Source: Paraburkholderia edwinii (lineage in GTDB: Bacteria; Pseudomonadota; Gammaproteobacteria; Burkholderiales; Burkholderiaceae). Taken from it: a DNA stretch of 64,000 bases. The translations under genes and the position numbers were made by a program. How positions within the stretch are numbered: position 1 is the stretch's first letter; each line of letters starts with the position of its first letter. The notes under the pieces were generated by a model. The model was given only the letters and a program-made list of their open reading frames with translations, was not told where the DNA came from and ran no database searches. This document shows positions 1 to 7,909 of the stretch, piece after piece. The stretch lies in contig NZ_CP080095.1 in the NCBI RefSeq assembly GCF_019428685.1, positions 4,712,001-4,776,000 of the forward strand. Direction: 5' to 3'.

Positions 1-117
1 CGCGCGCACGATCCAGCGACACAGTGAGCGCCCGACGGAGCGGTAAAACCGGGAGCGCGGGTCGCTGTCGTTGTCGATCTGCTTCATTGCGCGCTCGCCG
101 CGGTCATGGCCCGGCAT
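1..117 (-). CDS. N-terminal fragment of an unrecognised protein, cut by the left edge
   Basis: The minus strand is open from an ATG at 117-115 to the window edge (39 codons), and almost every third codon position is G or C, as in real genes here. The ATG overlaps the aquaporin stop codon as TGATG, the usual form of translational coupling. A second ATG at 87-85, ten codons in, follows a GGCGAG purine stretch and may be the true start, giving MKQIDNDSDPRSRFYRSVGR. The fragment is basic and hydrophilic and I do not recognise a family. It could still be a chance open frame, since only 39 codons are visible. Confidence 0.35.
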   Translation of the reverse strand, partial: MPGHDRGERAMKQIDNDSDPRSRFYRSVGRSLCRWIVRA

Positions 118-893
118 CAGCGGAAGTCGCGGGGCGCAGCCGCGTCCTGGCGCGCGCCACAGGCGTTGCCTGCATTGCCTGCGTTGCCTGCGTTGCCCGC
201 GTCGCAGAGCAGCGGATACGCCAGCCCCGCGAGCAAGCCGCCGGCCATCGGCGCCGCCCAGAATAGCCACAGCTGGTCGAGCGCCCAGTCGCCGACGAAG
301 AGCGCGACGGCGGTGGAGCGCGCGGGGTTGACCGATGCGTTGGTTACCGGCGTGGCAATCAGATAGATCAGCGTGAAGCACGCGCCGATCACGAACGGTG
401 CAAACGACGCCCGTTTGTTTCGCGCAGCCATCGTCAGATTGACGAAGACAAACACGAACGACATGGCGAACTCGACGGAAAGCGCCGCACGCAGCCGGTA
501 GTCGAACGGCGAATGATCGTCGTATCCGTTCGCACCGAATGCGCTCGAGGTCAGATCGAAACCGGGGCGGCCGCTCGCCACGTAAGCGAGCAGCGCGGCG
601 CCGAGCAGTGCGCCGATCAGTTGCGCCGCGATATACGGCAGCAGATCGCGAACCGGGAAACGCTGTGCCGTCGCGAAACCGACCGTCACAGCGGGATTGA
701 AGTGCGCCCCCGAGATGCGTCCCAGCACCGCGCTTGCCGTAGTCAATGCAAGTCCGAACGCAAACGGCACTTCGAGCACGCCCCAGCCCTGCTGCACCGC
801 CCCCGCATTCAGCACCGCGCTGCCGCAACCGACGAATACGAGCCAGGCCGTACCGGCGCCTTCGACTACCAACCGTTTACCCAGGCTTGCCAT
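117..893 (-). CDS. aqpZ: Aquaporin Z-like water channel with altered selectivity filter
   Basis: Six-helix MIP-family channel of the inner membrane (258 aa; AqpZ of E. coli is 231 aa). Both pore signatures are present: HFNPAVTVG at residues 64-72 and SVNPARSTA at 187-195, and the C-terminal half (WALDQLWLFW) follows AqpZ closely. Aligned from memory with E. coli AqpZ, the aromatic/arginine filter keeps Phe46 and Arg192, but the usual His is Tyr177 and the usual Thr is Ala186. The C-terminus carries an (Ala-Gly-Asn)n tract from a DNA tandem repeat. The gene appears monocistronic at its 5' end and overlaps a possible downstream gene. Family is certain; substrate may not be water alone. Confidence 0.9.
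   Translation of the reverse strand: MASLGKRLVVEGAGTAWLVFVGCGSAVLNAGAVQQGWGVLEVPFAFGLALTTASAVLGRISGAHFNPAVTVGFATAQRFPVRDLLPYIAAQLIGALLGAALLAYVASGRPGFDLTSSAFGANGYDDHSPFDYRLRAALSVEFAMSFVFVFVNLTMAARNKRASFAPFVIGACFTLIYLIATPVTNASVNPARSTAVALFVGDWALDQLWLFWAAPMAGGLLAGLAYPLLCDAGNAGNAGNAGNACGARQDAAAPRDFR
163..198. repeat. 9-bp tandem repeat, four copies, in the aquaporin 3' end
   Basis: Four head-to-tail copies of GCGTTGCCT (two copies carry one change). It is in frame in the aquaporin gene and encodes repeated Ala-Gly-Asn near the C-terminus, outside the membrane core. Such a tract can change copy number by slippage without breaking the frame. Confidence 0.85.
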
Positions 894-1171
894 TGCGATT
901 CCCGTCCATGCGTCATGTGTCGACGAAGGCCAGCCTGCAATGGCTACCCCTCAGTGTTGCGCCACTCGCATATCGTTGTGCATAACGAATCGTCCCTGGG
1001 CGCGGCACGTCCGGCTGCGGCCGGGCGCGACCGCAAATTGTCAAGTCGAGGCCGCGCGAGGTTAATCGGACTATTCTTAAATGAAGGAAACGCTGAAGAA
1101 GTGTGTGAACTTTGTTCGATGTTCGCTGCGTGAGGCAACGAAGACGCGCGTTCCGGGTCACGCCACCCCTG

Positions 1172-1813
1172 TCACGTCAAACCGATCTGCCTCGCGTAGG
1201 CAATCAGACTGAGTTCGGTATCGAGCCCCAGCTTGCGCATCGCGTTGCGCTTCTGCGTGCTGATCGTCTTGCCGCTGCGCGCGAGGCGCTCGGCAATCTG
1301 CTGGATCGTCAGGCCTTCCACGTAGAGCCTGAACACTTCCCACTCGCGCGCGCTGAGCACCGCGGCGCCGGGCTGCGCTTTCGCGGCGTCGCCGATCGCT
1401 TCGCGGACGTGCTTCGATAAATAGCGACGGCCCGCATGCGCGGCATCGATTGCCGCAATCAGCGAAGCGGCGGCGTCACGTTTGTCGACAATCGCGGCGG
1501 CGCCCATCTGCAACAGGCCGGTCAGCGTTCTGGTTTGATGGATCATCGTCAGAATGACGATCGACACTTGAGGCATGAAGCGCAGCGTGCGCCGCAGAAA
1601 GACGATCGCGTTGCTCTCGCCGTCGATGCCCGGCATGCCGATGTCCGAGACGATCAGATCGCACGGACACGTATCGAGCAGTCCAGCAAGCTCGAGCGTG
1701 TCTGACGCCACGCCCACCACCCGCATATGGGCGACGCTATCGAGCAACGTGCTGACGCCGAGGCGAACCGTGCTGTGATCATCGGCGACGATGATCCGGA
1801 TAGTCTGATTCAT
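1172..1813 (-). CDS. RcsB-like response regulator, orphan (copy 1)
   Basis: 213-aa NarL/RcsB-type regulator: receiver domain (residues 4-125) then a LuxR-type helix-turn-helix (about 145-213). The receiver keeps the acidic pair (VADDHS), the phospho-acceptor Asp in SDIGMPG, the Thr of VILTM and the Lys of VDKRD, so it should be phosphorylatable. The HTH segment KTISTQKRNAMRKLGL matches the RcsB pattern (KTISSQKKSAMMKLGV). I chose the ATG at 1813, preceded by AAGAAG, because the open frame upstream (to 1954) adds 47 residues not found in the family. It is third of three tandem paralogues with no histidine kinase nearby; target genes are unknown. Confidence 0.9.
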   Translation of the reverse strand: MNQTIRIIVADDHSTVRLGVSTLLDSVAHMRVVGVASDTLELAGLLDTCPCDLIVSDIGMPGIDGESNAIVFLRRTLRFMPQVSIVILTMIHQTRTLTGLLQMGAAAIVDKRDAAASLIAAIDAAHAGRRYLSKHVREAIGDAAKAQPGAAVLSAREWEVFRLYVEGLTIQQIAERLARSGKTISTQKRNAMRKLGLDTELSLIAYARQIGLT

Positions 1814-2008
1814 GTTCTTCTTGTGTGTGCGTGTGGACAGCCCCGCACACTGCGAATCCCCGGGATCTGTGCCACAAGTACGCCTGCTTCCCCCGCACCA
1901 CGTCATGCTCCCCGTTCGTCGCCGCCTGACGGCGTCAAACAGCGAGCATGACAATGCGATGGTCTACAGGCGCGATGGATGTGCGATCGATGCGTGGCCG
2001 AATGCGGC

Positions 2009-2689
2009 CTACGGACGATCAGCGGAAACGACGCCATGTTCGACGGCAAACCTGAACAGGTCCGCGTCGGTATGCAGCGACAGCTTGCGCATCGCCGCGC
2101 ACTTCTGTGCGCTGATCGTCTTGACGCTACGGCCAAGTCTCGAAGCGATCTCAGTCACGCCATAGCCGGACGCATAGTGAGTCAGAACTTCAAGCTCGCG
2201 CCGGGTCAGCATCTGACGGACGTAGTCGAGTCTGCGCGCAATCGTTGCATCGGCGAGCAGTGCGCGGATGGCGGGCCCGAGATAGCACTCGCGTGCCAGT
2301 GCGGTAATGATTGCGACGTGAATCAGGTCGATCCGGTCACGCTTGCTGACAACGGCCCCGACGCCGAGCGCAATAACCTTCTGCAGGGCCTCCGCCTCGG
2401 TTTCCATGGTCAGCACGACGAGCACGATTTCCGGGAACAGCGCCCTGAATTCGCGAACCATGTCGAGTCCGTCGCCAAACGTGCCACCGGGCATGTACAG
2501 ATCCATGACAACCAGATCGCACGACACTCGCCCCGCTTCGGCGAACAACTGCGAAGAATCTGTAGCGCGTCCCACGACTTCCATGTTGGGATACGTTGAC
2601 ATCAGATTCTCAATCGCCAGCAGCACGAGCGGATGATCGTCGGCAATGATCGTTCGAACTGGCGCGGTGATGTCGTTCCTGGCATTCAT
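2009..2689 (-). CDS. RcsB-like response regulator, orphan (copy 2)
   Basis: 226-aa paralogue of the flanking regulators. The receiver contains IADDHP, the phospho-acceptor in VMDLYMPGG, VVLTM and VSKRD; the DNA-binding helix reads KTISAQKCAAMRKLSL, again RcsB-like. The start at 2689 is set by an AAGGAG seven bases upstream; the longer open frame (to 2764) lacks a binding site. A 195-bp gap to the next paralogue and a 174-bp gap upstream suggest a separate promoter for each gene rather than one tight operon. A 6-bp inverted repeat (2786-2804) lies upstream and could be an operator. No kinase is visible in the window. Confidence 0.92.
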   Translation of the reverse strand: MNARNDITAPVRTIIADDHPLVLLAIENLMSTYPNMEVVGRATDSSQLFAEAGRVSCDLVVMDLYMPGGTFGDGLDMVREFRALFPEIVLVVLTMETEAEALQKVIALGVGAVVSKRDRIDLIHVAIITALARECYLGPAIRALLADATIARRLDYVRQMLTRRELEVLTHYASGYGVTEIASRLGRSVKTISAQKCAAMRKLSLHTDADLFRFAVEHGVVSADRP

Positions 2690-2785
2690 TGAAAAAGCTC
2701 CTTTTGATCCGTGTCCTAAGGCCAAATAACGGAGCGTTAGCTGTATCCGGCGAGAATCATGCATTTAATGCCGGACAGACATAAG

Positions 2786-2804
2786 ATTGCTCCGAATTAG
2801 CAAT
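2786..2804. promoter_or_regulatory. Inverted repeat ATTGCT-N7-AGCAAT upstream of response regulator copy 2
   Basis: Perfect 6-bp arms with a 7-base AT-rich spacer, in the 174-bp gap between two response regulator genes and about 100 bp before the copy-2 start. Arm length and spacing suit a dimeric HTH protein, possibly one of the neighbouring regulators. The role is inferred from position only. Confidence 0.35.
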
Positions 2805-2863
2805 GAGAATTCGCAACAAAACACATTCGATAGCTAAAGAATTTCGGACCATCTAAGACCGCG

Positions 2864-3511
2864 TCATGTAAGACCGTGCGCGCGCACAAAAGCGAACAGG
2901 CCCGGATCGTTGTTCACGCCAAGCTTCGCCATCGCGTCGCGCTTTTGACGGCTGACCGTGCGCACGTCGCGGCCGAGATGCTGTGCGATCTCCGAGATCG
3001 AATGGCCGCGCGCGAACATGCGCAGCACCTCCGTCTGACGCGGCGACAGATCGCGCATCGGCAACAGGTTCAAGGTTTCGCCATGGGCGGACGAGAGCGC
3101 ATCGCGCACCGAGCGGCTGACGTGCGAGCGCCCCGCACCGGCAGCGCGAATCGCGGCTGCGAGTTCGTCCATCGACTCGATTTTGTTCAGCATGCCGAGC
3201 ACGCCGGCCGCGATGATCGAACGGAGAATCGCTGCATTGGTCAGGCTTGTCAGCACGACGATGCGCACCTGCGGCCAGTCACTGCGTATGCGCCGGATCA
3301 GGCGCAGGCCGTCTTCGGCATCGCCTGATTCGTTCGGCATGGCGAGATCGGTGACCAGCACGTCGCATGCGGTGGTTTGCATCACTTCGAATAGCGACGA
3401 CGGACTGGTTGCTTCGCCGACCACACGCACATCGCACTGCCCGGCAAGCGTGGCCTGGATGCCGAGCAGAACGAACGGATGGTCGTCCGCCAGAATGACT
3501 CTTAGCTTCAC
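2864..3511 (-). CDS. RcsB-like response regulator, orphan (copy 3)
   Basis: 215-aa regulator and the closest of the three to RcsB: ILADDHPFVLLGI at the N-terminus, VLVTDLAMPN with the acceptor Asp, VVLTS, MLNKIES, and HTH helix RTVSRQKRDAMAKLGV. All residues needed for phosphotransfer are present. It is first in the minus-strand series (copy 3, copy 2, copy 1, aquaporin) and is separated from the divergent outer-membrane protein gene by a long AT-rich region that probably contains both promoters. In enterobacteria RcsB takes phosphate through RcsC/RcsD, none of which is present here, so the phosphate donor must be elsewhere or a small molecule. Confidence 0.93.
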   Translation of the reverse strand: MKLRVILADDHPFVLLGIQATLAGQCDVRVVGEATSPSSLFEVMQTTACDVLVTDLAMPNESGDAEDGLRLIRRIRSDWPQVRIVVLTSLTNAAILRSIIAAGVLGMLNKIESMDELAAAIRAAGAGRSHVSRSVRDALSSAHGETLNLLPMRDLSPRQTEVLRMFARGHSISEIAQHLGRDVRTVSRQKRDAMAKLGVNNDPGLFAFVRAHGLT

Positions 3512-3953
3512 GGATGCTCCCTCGGTATTTGTTTGTTGTTGGTGTTCCTGACGCGCCCGTTCGCCATGACATGGAGAACGGGGGGCTTCGACATTGCGGC
3601 CTGTATGGACTTCCGGCCAAGGGTGCTTAAGACCGTTGGTGCTCGAGGACCAACAGAGGCGGCAAAAGGCGTGCGGGAATCGTAATCAAAACATTTTGCG
3701 TAAGAAATTAGAATCAGAGAGTTCCGAAACGTCAAAGATTCGAAAGGAACCAATAAAATAACCGATCGGGATTACCAAGTTAACCTATTTAATTTCAGAG
3801 TCCCAAGTTTCATTTTTCTTTGAAGGAATGTCTGAAAATTCGCAGAGAATGTTCCGAAGCAATCCGTCATCCACTCACGGATGCCCCAAGATAGCTGGCT
3901 AAAGCGCCTGATCGTCTTGTCAATTCTTATCAATTCCTTGATCGTTGCGATTT

Positions 3954-3972
3954 CAGATTGAGCACGAATCTG
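3954..3972. promoter_or_regulatory. Inverted repeat CAGATT-N7-AATCTG
   Basis: Perfect 6-bp arms with a 7-base spacer, the same geometry as the dyad at 2786-2804 though with a different sequence. It sits mid-way in the AT-rich region. Operator function is inferred. Confidence 0.35.
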
Positions 3973-4029
3973 CATGTTTGAGGCCACTGTGGCAGAGTGT
4001 CGGTAATAGACAGCGCGACATCAGGTATA

Positions 4030-4056
4030 TCTGACTTGAACGATTGTTAAATCAGA
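4030..4056. promoter_or_regulatory. Inverted repeat TCTGACTT-N11-AAATCAGA before the outer-membrane gene
   Basis: The arms match at seven of eight positions. A TTGAAC element resembling a -35 box overlaps the left arm and spacer (4036-4041), so a protein bound here would compete with or contact RNA polymerase. It lies 57 bp upstream of the chosen start codon of the outer-membrane protein. Confidence 0.35.
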
Positions 4057-4112
4057 CAATGTGTGCCAATGCCTTGCTTTTCTTTTAATTCCCTGCCTAG
4101 GAGGACGTGCCG

Positions 4113-5156
4113 GTGGCTCGTTTGATGTTTGGCGATCCTGGCGTACCGATTTCTCAGTTGACTGCCCGTGCATCGAGCGCCCGGTTGCTCCGTCTGCTTA
4201 CCGCCGTACTCGTCGGAGCTAGCGCGTGCCACGCGCAGCGTGCAAGCGCGCAGGAGTTCGCACTGTTCGGCGGAGCCCTGACCGGCGCGGGGTCACATAC
4301 GTACTCGTGGGCGTTCGACTATCAGGAGGGGCTCGGCAAGTACGCGGCGCTCGGCATCACATGGCTCAACGAAGGGCACTTGCCCGATCATCATCGCGAC
4401 GGCCAGAGCGTGCAACTCTGGGGGCGCCTGCCGCTCGAGAACCGGCGCTTCGTGCTGTCGGCCGGCGTCGGCCCTTATCGATACTCCGATACCGTGTCGG
4501 ACGGCCCGAACGGCTTCATGAATAACCACGGCTGGGGCGCATTGATGAGCGTGCGCGCTGCGTATTACACGTCGAGTCGCTGGATCATGCAGCTGCAGTT
4601 GAACCGCGTGCAGCTCAACGGTGGACCGAATACGACAGGCGTGCTGTTCGGCGTCGGCTATCAGCTCGACGCACCCGACGAACCAGGCCCGCGCGACCGT
4701 CCGGTCGCGCGCAAGGACCGTGTGACCAATAACGAATTCACGGTGCTTGCGGGCGAGACGATCAAGAACTCGCTCGACTCCGAATCGGGCTTCTCGACGA
4801 GCGTCGAGTACCGGCGAGGGCTCCTCAAGTACCTCGACTGGACGGCGTCCTACATGCACGAGAACGTGCCCGCCGCGGTGCGGCGCAACGGGCTCGCCAC
4901 GCAGCTCTGGCTGACGCGCGCGTTCTTCAATGAACATCTGACGCTTGCGGTCGGCGCGGGCGCCTACTACGCGATCGACACGTTCAACTCGCCCGGCTCG
5001 GACGGGATCAAAGGCACGGTATCGGGACTCGTGTCGCTCTCCGCGAGTTATCGGCTCAGCGAACATTGGCTCACGCGGCTCACATGGAACCGCGTGGTCA
5101 CGCGCAACAGCCTCGATGCGGACATGATTCAGGCGGGTATCGGCTACCGGTTCTGA
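4113..5156 (+). CDS. Outer-membrane protein of two homologous beta-barrel halves (PagL-like fold)
   Basis: About 347 aa. A signal peptide ends near ASA-QEF, and the protein ends in YRF, the aromatic C-terminus typical of outer-membrane barrels. It consists of two similar halves of about 140 residues. Both start with EF-x-L-x-G, share GL-KY, QLW, GvG-Y and W-x5-NRV, and end in a GVGYQL/GIGYRF strand. The size and strand pattern resemble the 8-stranded lipid A deacylase PagL, but no clear catalytic His-x-Ser motif is visible, so enzymatic activity is doubtful. GTG at 4113 is preferred because AGGAGG (4099-4104) is eight bases upstream; GTG at 4107 is too close. It is divergent from the three response regulators. 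Confidence 0.75.
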   Translation: MARLMFGDPGVPISQLTARASSARLLRLLTAVLVGASACHAQRASAQEFALFGGALTGAGSHTYSWAFDYQEGLGKYAALGITWLNEGHLPDHHRDGQSVQLWGRLPLENRRFVLSAGVGPYRYSDTVSDGPNGFMNNHGWGALMSVRAAYYTSSRWIMQLQLNRVQLNGGPNTTGVLFGVGYQLDAPDEPGPRDRPVARKDRVTNNEFTVLAGETIKNSLDSESGFSTSVEYRRGLLKYLDWTASYMHENVPAAVRRNGLATQLWLTRAFFNEHLTLAVGAGAYYAIDTFNSPGSDGIKGTVSGLVSLSASYRLSEHWLTRLTWNRVVTRNSLDADMIQAGIGYRF

Positions 5157-5245
5157 CCGATACCGCTTCATGCGAAGCCTCGCACTGACGTACGCGCGGA
5201 TACGCGAGCCTCGCGCGTCCGGGAAGGAAGGCATATCGGACGCTG

Positions 5246-6577
5246 TCAGACTCGAGCCGGCGTCGAGCGCACCGTCGCGCGCGGAACCGGCCGCGGGAAC
5301 ACGGGTATCGCAGCAAGCGCGCACAGACTCGCCGCCGCCCACACCGCGGGCCATGATCCCGCTGACAATAGCAGCGGAATAGTCAGTGGCGTCACAAACA
5401 GTGTCATGAACGCGCCGGTGTTGCCCATCGCGAGCGCGGTGCCCGCGCGTTGCGTGCCGGCGAGCGTCGCGAGCTCCGTGAACGCGACGCCGTGCCAGGC
5501 GGATGCGCACAGGCCGGACACGGCGAGCAAGCCCGCCAGCATCACACGCTGCGTTTCTCCGTGGGGGCCGGCGCCCGTCATCCGCATCGCGACGATCGCG
5601 ATCAACGCAAACAGCAACGCAGTAACGAGACTGCACGCGCGCAGGTACGCGCGCCGATTGCCGCGTCGATCGGTCCAGCTACCGCTCCAGACACGCGCGA
5701 CGGCTGCACCGGCTTGCACGATCGCGAGGGTCGCGCTGATCGTCATGAGATTCGCGTGAGCGAAGTCGTGCAGAAAGACAGCCGCAAACGTGACGACGGC
5801 GATCTGCGGCACGCAGAGCACGCCGATACCGAGCGCGACGCGCCACACGCTGGAATCGCGCAACGGCGAGCCTGCGGGGCGCGCACAGTGCATCGACGTT
5901 GCTGCAAGCGCCGACGCAGGCAACGGCGGCGGCTCGTGTAACCAATGCCATGTGAACGCCGCGGTCACGCCGCACAACAGCGCAAGCACGCCGAACACGC
6001 TCGCGAACCCGCCATGCGACGCCAACGCAGGCAGCACCAGCGCACCGATCCCGCCGCCCGCGGGTAACGCGGTCTGCCGGATGCTCATTGCGAGTCCGCG
6101 CTCGCCCTCGGCAAACCAGGCCATCACGGCGCGGCCGCTCGAACCGTTGACACTGCCGCCTAACAAGCCGACCGCGAGCAACCAGCCGGCAAGCGTGACG
6201 ATGCCCGGTACGTGAGCCGCCGCAGTGGACGCATGAGCAGGCGCATCACCACCGCGCGGCGCCGCGAACACCATCATCGCGGCCAACGCGGCACCCGTCG
6301 ACGCAAGGCCGAGCAGCAGCACGCGGCGATCTCCCCAGCGATCGGTCAGCAGTCCCCACGGCACTTCGCTCAACGCAATGCCCAGCCCGAGCATGCCGAG
6401 CACGAGGCCCAAACCGCCATTGGCGAGGTGATAGTCGGCGCGCAGATACACCGCGGTCGCCGGAATGCCCGAGAACGCCGCGGCAAAGCTCGCATTGGCG
6501 GCGAAGCCTACGCCTAGCACCTTCCATCGATGGCCCATCCCGCGGGCCGCATTGTTCAGACCTCGTTCGCACCGCAT
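5246..6577 (-). CDS. Major facilitator superfamily transporter
   Basis: About 443 aa with twelve predicted membrane helices. The loop 2-3 signature appears as GLLTDRWGDRR, and a second copy occurs in the C-terminal half as GSWTDRRGNRR. This is an inner-membrane secondary transporter with unknown substrate. I chose the start at 6577 because GGAGAG lies five bases upstream; the open frame runs to 6628. It is divergent from a LysR regulator with a short shared control region, so that regulator probably controls it. It converges with the outer-membrane barrel gene (89-bp gap). Confidence 0.85.
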   Translation of the reverse strand: MRCERGLNNAARGMGHRWKVLGVGFAANASFAAAFSGIPATAVYLRADYHLANGGLGLVLGMLGLGIALSEVPWGLLTDRWGDRRVLLLGLASTGAALAAMMVFAAPRGGDAPAHASTAAAHVPGIVTLAGWLLAVGLLGGSVNGSSGRAVMAWFAEGERGLAMSIRQTALPAGGGIGALVLPALASHGGFASVFGVLALLCGVTAAFTWHWLHEPPPLPASALAATSMHCARPAGSPLRDSSVWRVALGIGVLCVPQIAVVTFAAVFLHDFAHANLMTISATLAIVQAGAAVARVWSGSWTDRRGNRRAYLRACSLVTALLFALIAIVAMRMTGAGPHGETQRVMLAGLLAVSGLCASAWHGVAFTELATLAGTQRAGTALAMGNTGAFMTLFVTPLTIPLLLSAGSWPAVWAAASLCALAAIPVFPRPVPRATVRSTPARV

Positions 6578-6662
6578 TGCCGCTCTCCGCAAAAGGCATT
6601 GACAGCAGCGATCGTACGGGGCGACCATCCATCGGAAAAGCGGGAATATTCAATGCCATGTA

Positions 6663-6675
6663 TCGGATAATCCGA
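6663..6675. promoter_or_regulatory. Palindrome TCGGAT-A-ATCCGA between MFS and LysR genes
   Basis: A perfect 13-bp palindrome in the shared control region of the divergent MFS transporter and LysR regulator, 50 bp before the LysR start. LysR proteins normally bind such dyads between themselves and a divergent target. Function is inferred from this arrangement. Confidence 0.45.
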
Positions 6676-6724
6676 AACCATCGGTGGCCCTTGTTCTTCG
6701 GTCTTTGCTAGCCACATCACAACC

Positions 6725-7654
6725 ATGAATCAACGCGCATTCGATCTGAACCAGTTGCGGACTTTCGTCGCGGTCGCCGAAGCGGGCAGCGTATCGGCGG
6801 GCGCCGAACGCGTTTTCCTGTCGCAGTCGTCGGTCAGCGAGCAGTTGAAAAAGCTCGAAGAGCGCACCGGCCAGCCGCTCTTTCTGCGCGGCAAGCTCGG
6901 CGTCACGGCCACACCTGCCGGAGCGCGGCTGCTCGAGCATGCGCGCCGTATTCTCGCGATGAGCGAGGCGGCGTTCGATGACCTGCAGGGCCGCTCGCTC
7001 GACGGCGAGCTGCGCGTCGCGGTCACCGACTACTATCGTCCGCACGACATCGCGCGCGTGCTGAAGTCGTTCTCCGAACAGCATCCGCGCCTCAAGCTGC
7101 ATGTGACGGTGCTGCCGAGCGCCGTCATCGACAGTGGCGAAGCCGACGATGCCGCGTTCGACATCGGCCTGTCGCTGCGTATCGTCGTACCCGGCAACCG
7201 GCGTGCGGCGGCAGGCGCATCGCGCAAGGCAAGCACCGTCGTGCGGCGCGAGAAGCTGCTGTGGGTCACGAGCGCCGATGCCGACTCGCGCACGTTCGCA
7301 CTCGCGACTCCCCATGCGTCGGATCACCCATCGCCTTTGCGACTCGTGCTGCTGCCGTCGACTTGCCAGCTGCAGCGTTTCATCGTCAAGGTGCTCAACG
7401 AGCGCAAGGTGCCCTACGTGATATCGCATTCCGCATCGGGCGTCGCGGGCCTGCAACTCGCGCTCAAGGCGGGTCTGGGCATTTCATGTCTCAACGAATC
7501 GTCGCTTGGCGCGGGCCTCGTGCCATGCGCGGCGAATCTCGGTCTGCCGCCACTGCCCCTGGTCGAGTTCCATCTGCTGCCGGCTCGTGTCGGAGAGAAC
7601 GAGCGCGTCACCCAGGCACGCGCGGCATTCGCGCGACTGCTCGCCGGAATCTAA
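6725..7654 (+). CDS. LysR-family transcriptional regulator
   Basis: 309 aa. The N-terminal winged helix (FDLNQLRTFVAVAEAGSVSA, then SQSSVSEQLKKLEERTGQPL) is standard LysR, followed by an effector-binding domain from about residue 90 (LRVAVTDYYRP onward). It is divergent from the MFS transporter, with a palindrome in the shared region, so it most likely controls that gene and itself. The inducer cannot be told from sequence. The start at 6725 gives the normal family N-terminus. Confidence 0.92.
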   Translation: MNQRAFDLNQLRTFVAVAEAGSVSAGAERVFLSQSSVSEQLKKLEERTGQPLFLRGKLGVTATPAGARLLEHARRILAMSEAAFDDLQGRSLDGELRVAVTDYYRPHDIARVLKSFSEQHPRLKLHVTVLPSAVIDSGEADDAAFDIGLSLRIVVPGNRRAAAGASRKASTVVRREKLLWVTSADADSRTFALATPHASDHPSPLRLVLLPSTCQLQRFIVKVLNERKVPYVISHSASGVAGLQLALKAGLGISCLNESSLGAGLVPCAANLGLPPLPLVEFHLLPARVGENERVTQARAAFARLLAGI

Positions 7655-7909
7655 GTCTGAATCTGCGTCGACCTGTGAATGCGAACATGTCACACACATG
7701 GCAATTCGCCCGCGCGCGATTAAATCCGTTCGTTAATAGACATGGATCAAAAGGATCAAGCACCCTTCGTTGAAAGCTCAAACGAGGGCACGTATGATGG
7801 ATAGGATTCGCAGTAGCAGGTAGCAGACTGTCGCGGGGCGCTCAGCTCCCGCGAGGGTGCAAAAACTATACGAAGTAGAAACCAACCCTCACTACCTACG
7901 AGGCCACTC

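Larger units (their letters stand above)
3512..4112. other. AT-rich divergent control region, no convincing gene
   Basis: About 600 bp between a response regulator and the divergent outer-membrane gene, visibly richer in A and T (mainly 3660-4090) than the rest of the window. It holds at least two inverted repeats (3954-3972 and 4030-4056) and a tandem pair of TCAATTCYTW-like decamers at 3920-3939. Small open frames here lack ribosome sites and family resemblance. The length, base composition and dyads suggest a complex promoter, perhaps a target of the adjacent regulators or of an H-NS-like silencer. Confidence 0.55.

Noticed and set aside
3772..3987. 71-codon minus-strand frame in the AT-rich region
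   Set aside because: It would start with GTG and has no ribosome site, no family resemblance, and overlaps the dyad-rich control region.
4293..5636. 447-codon frame antisense to the outer-membrane protein
   Set aside because: Long only because of high GC; the sense strand has a signal peptide, barrel repeats and terminal Phe.
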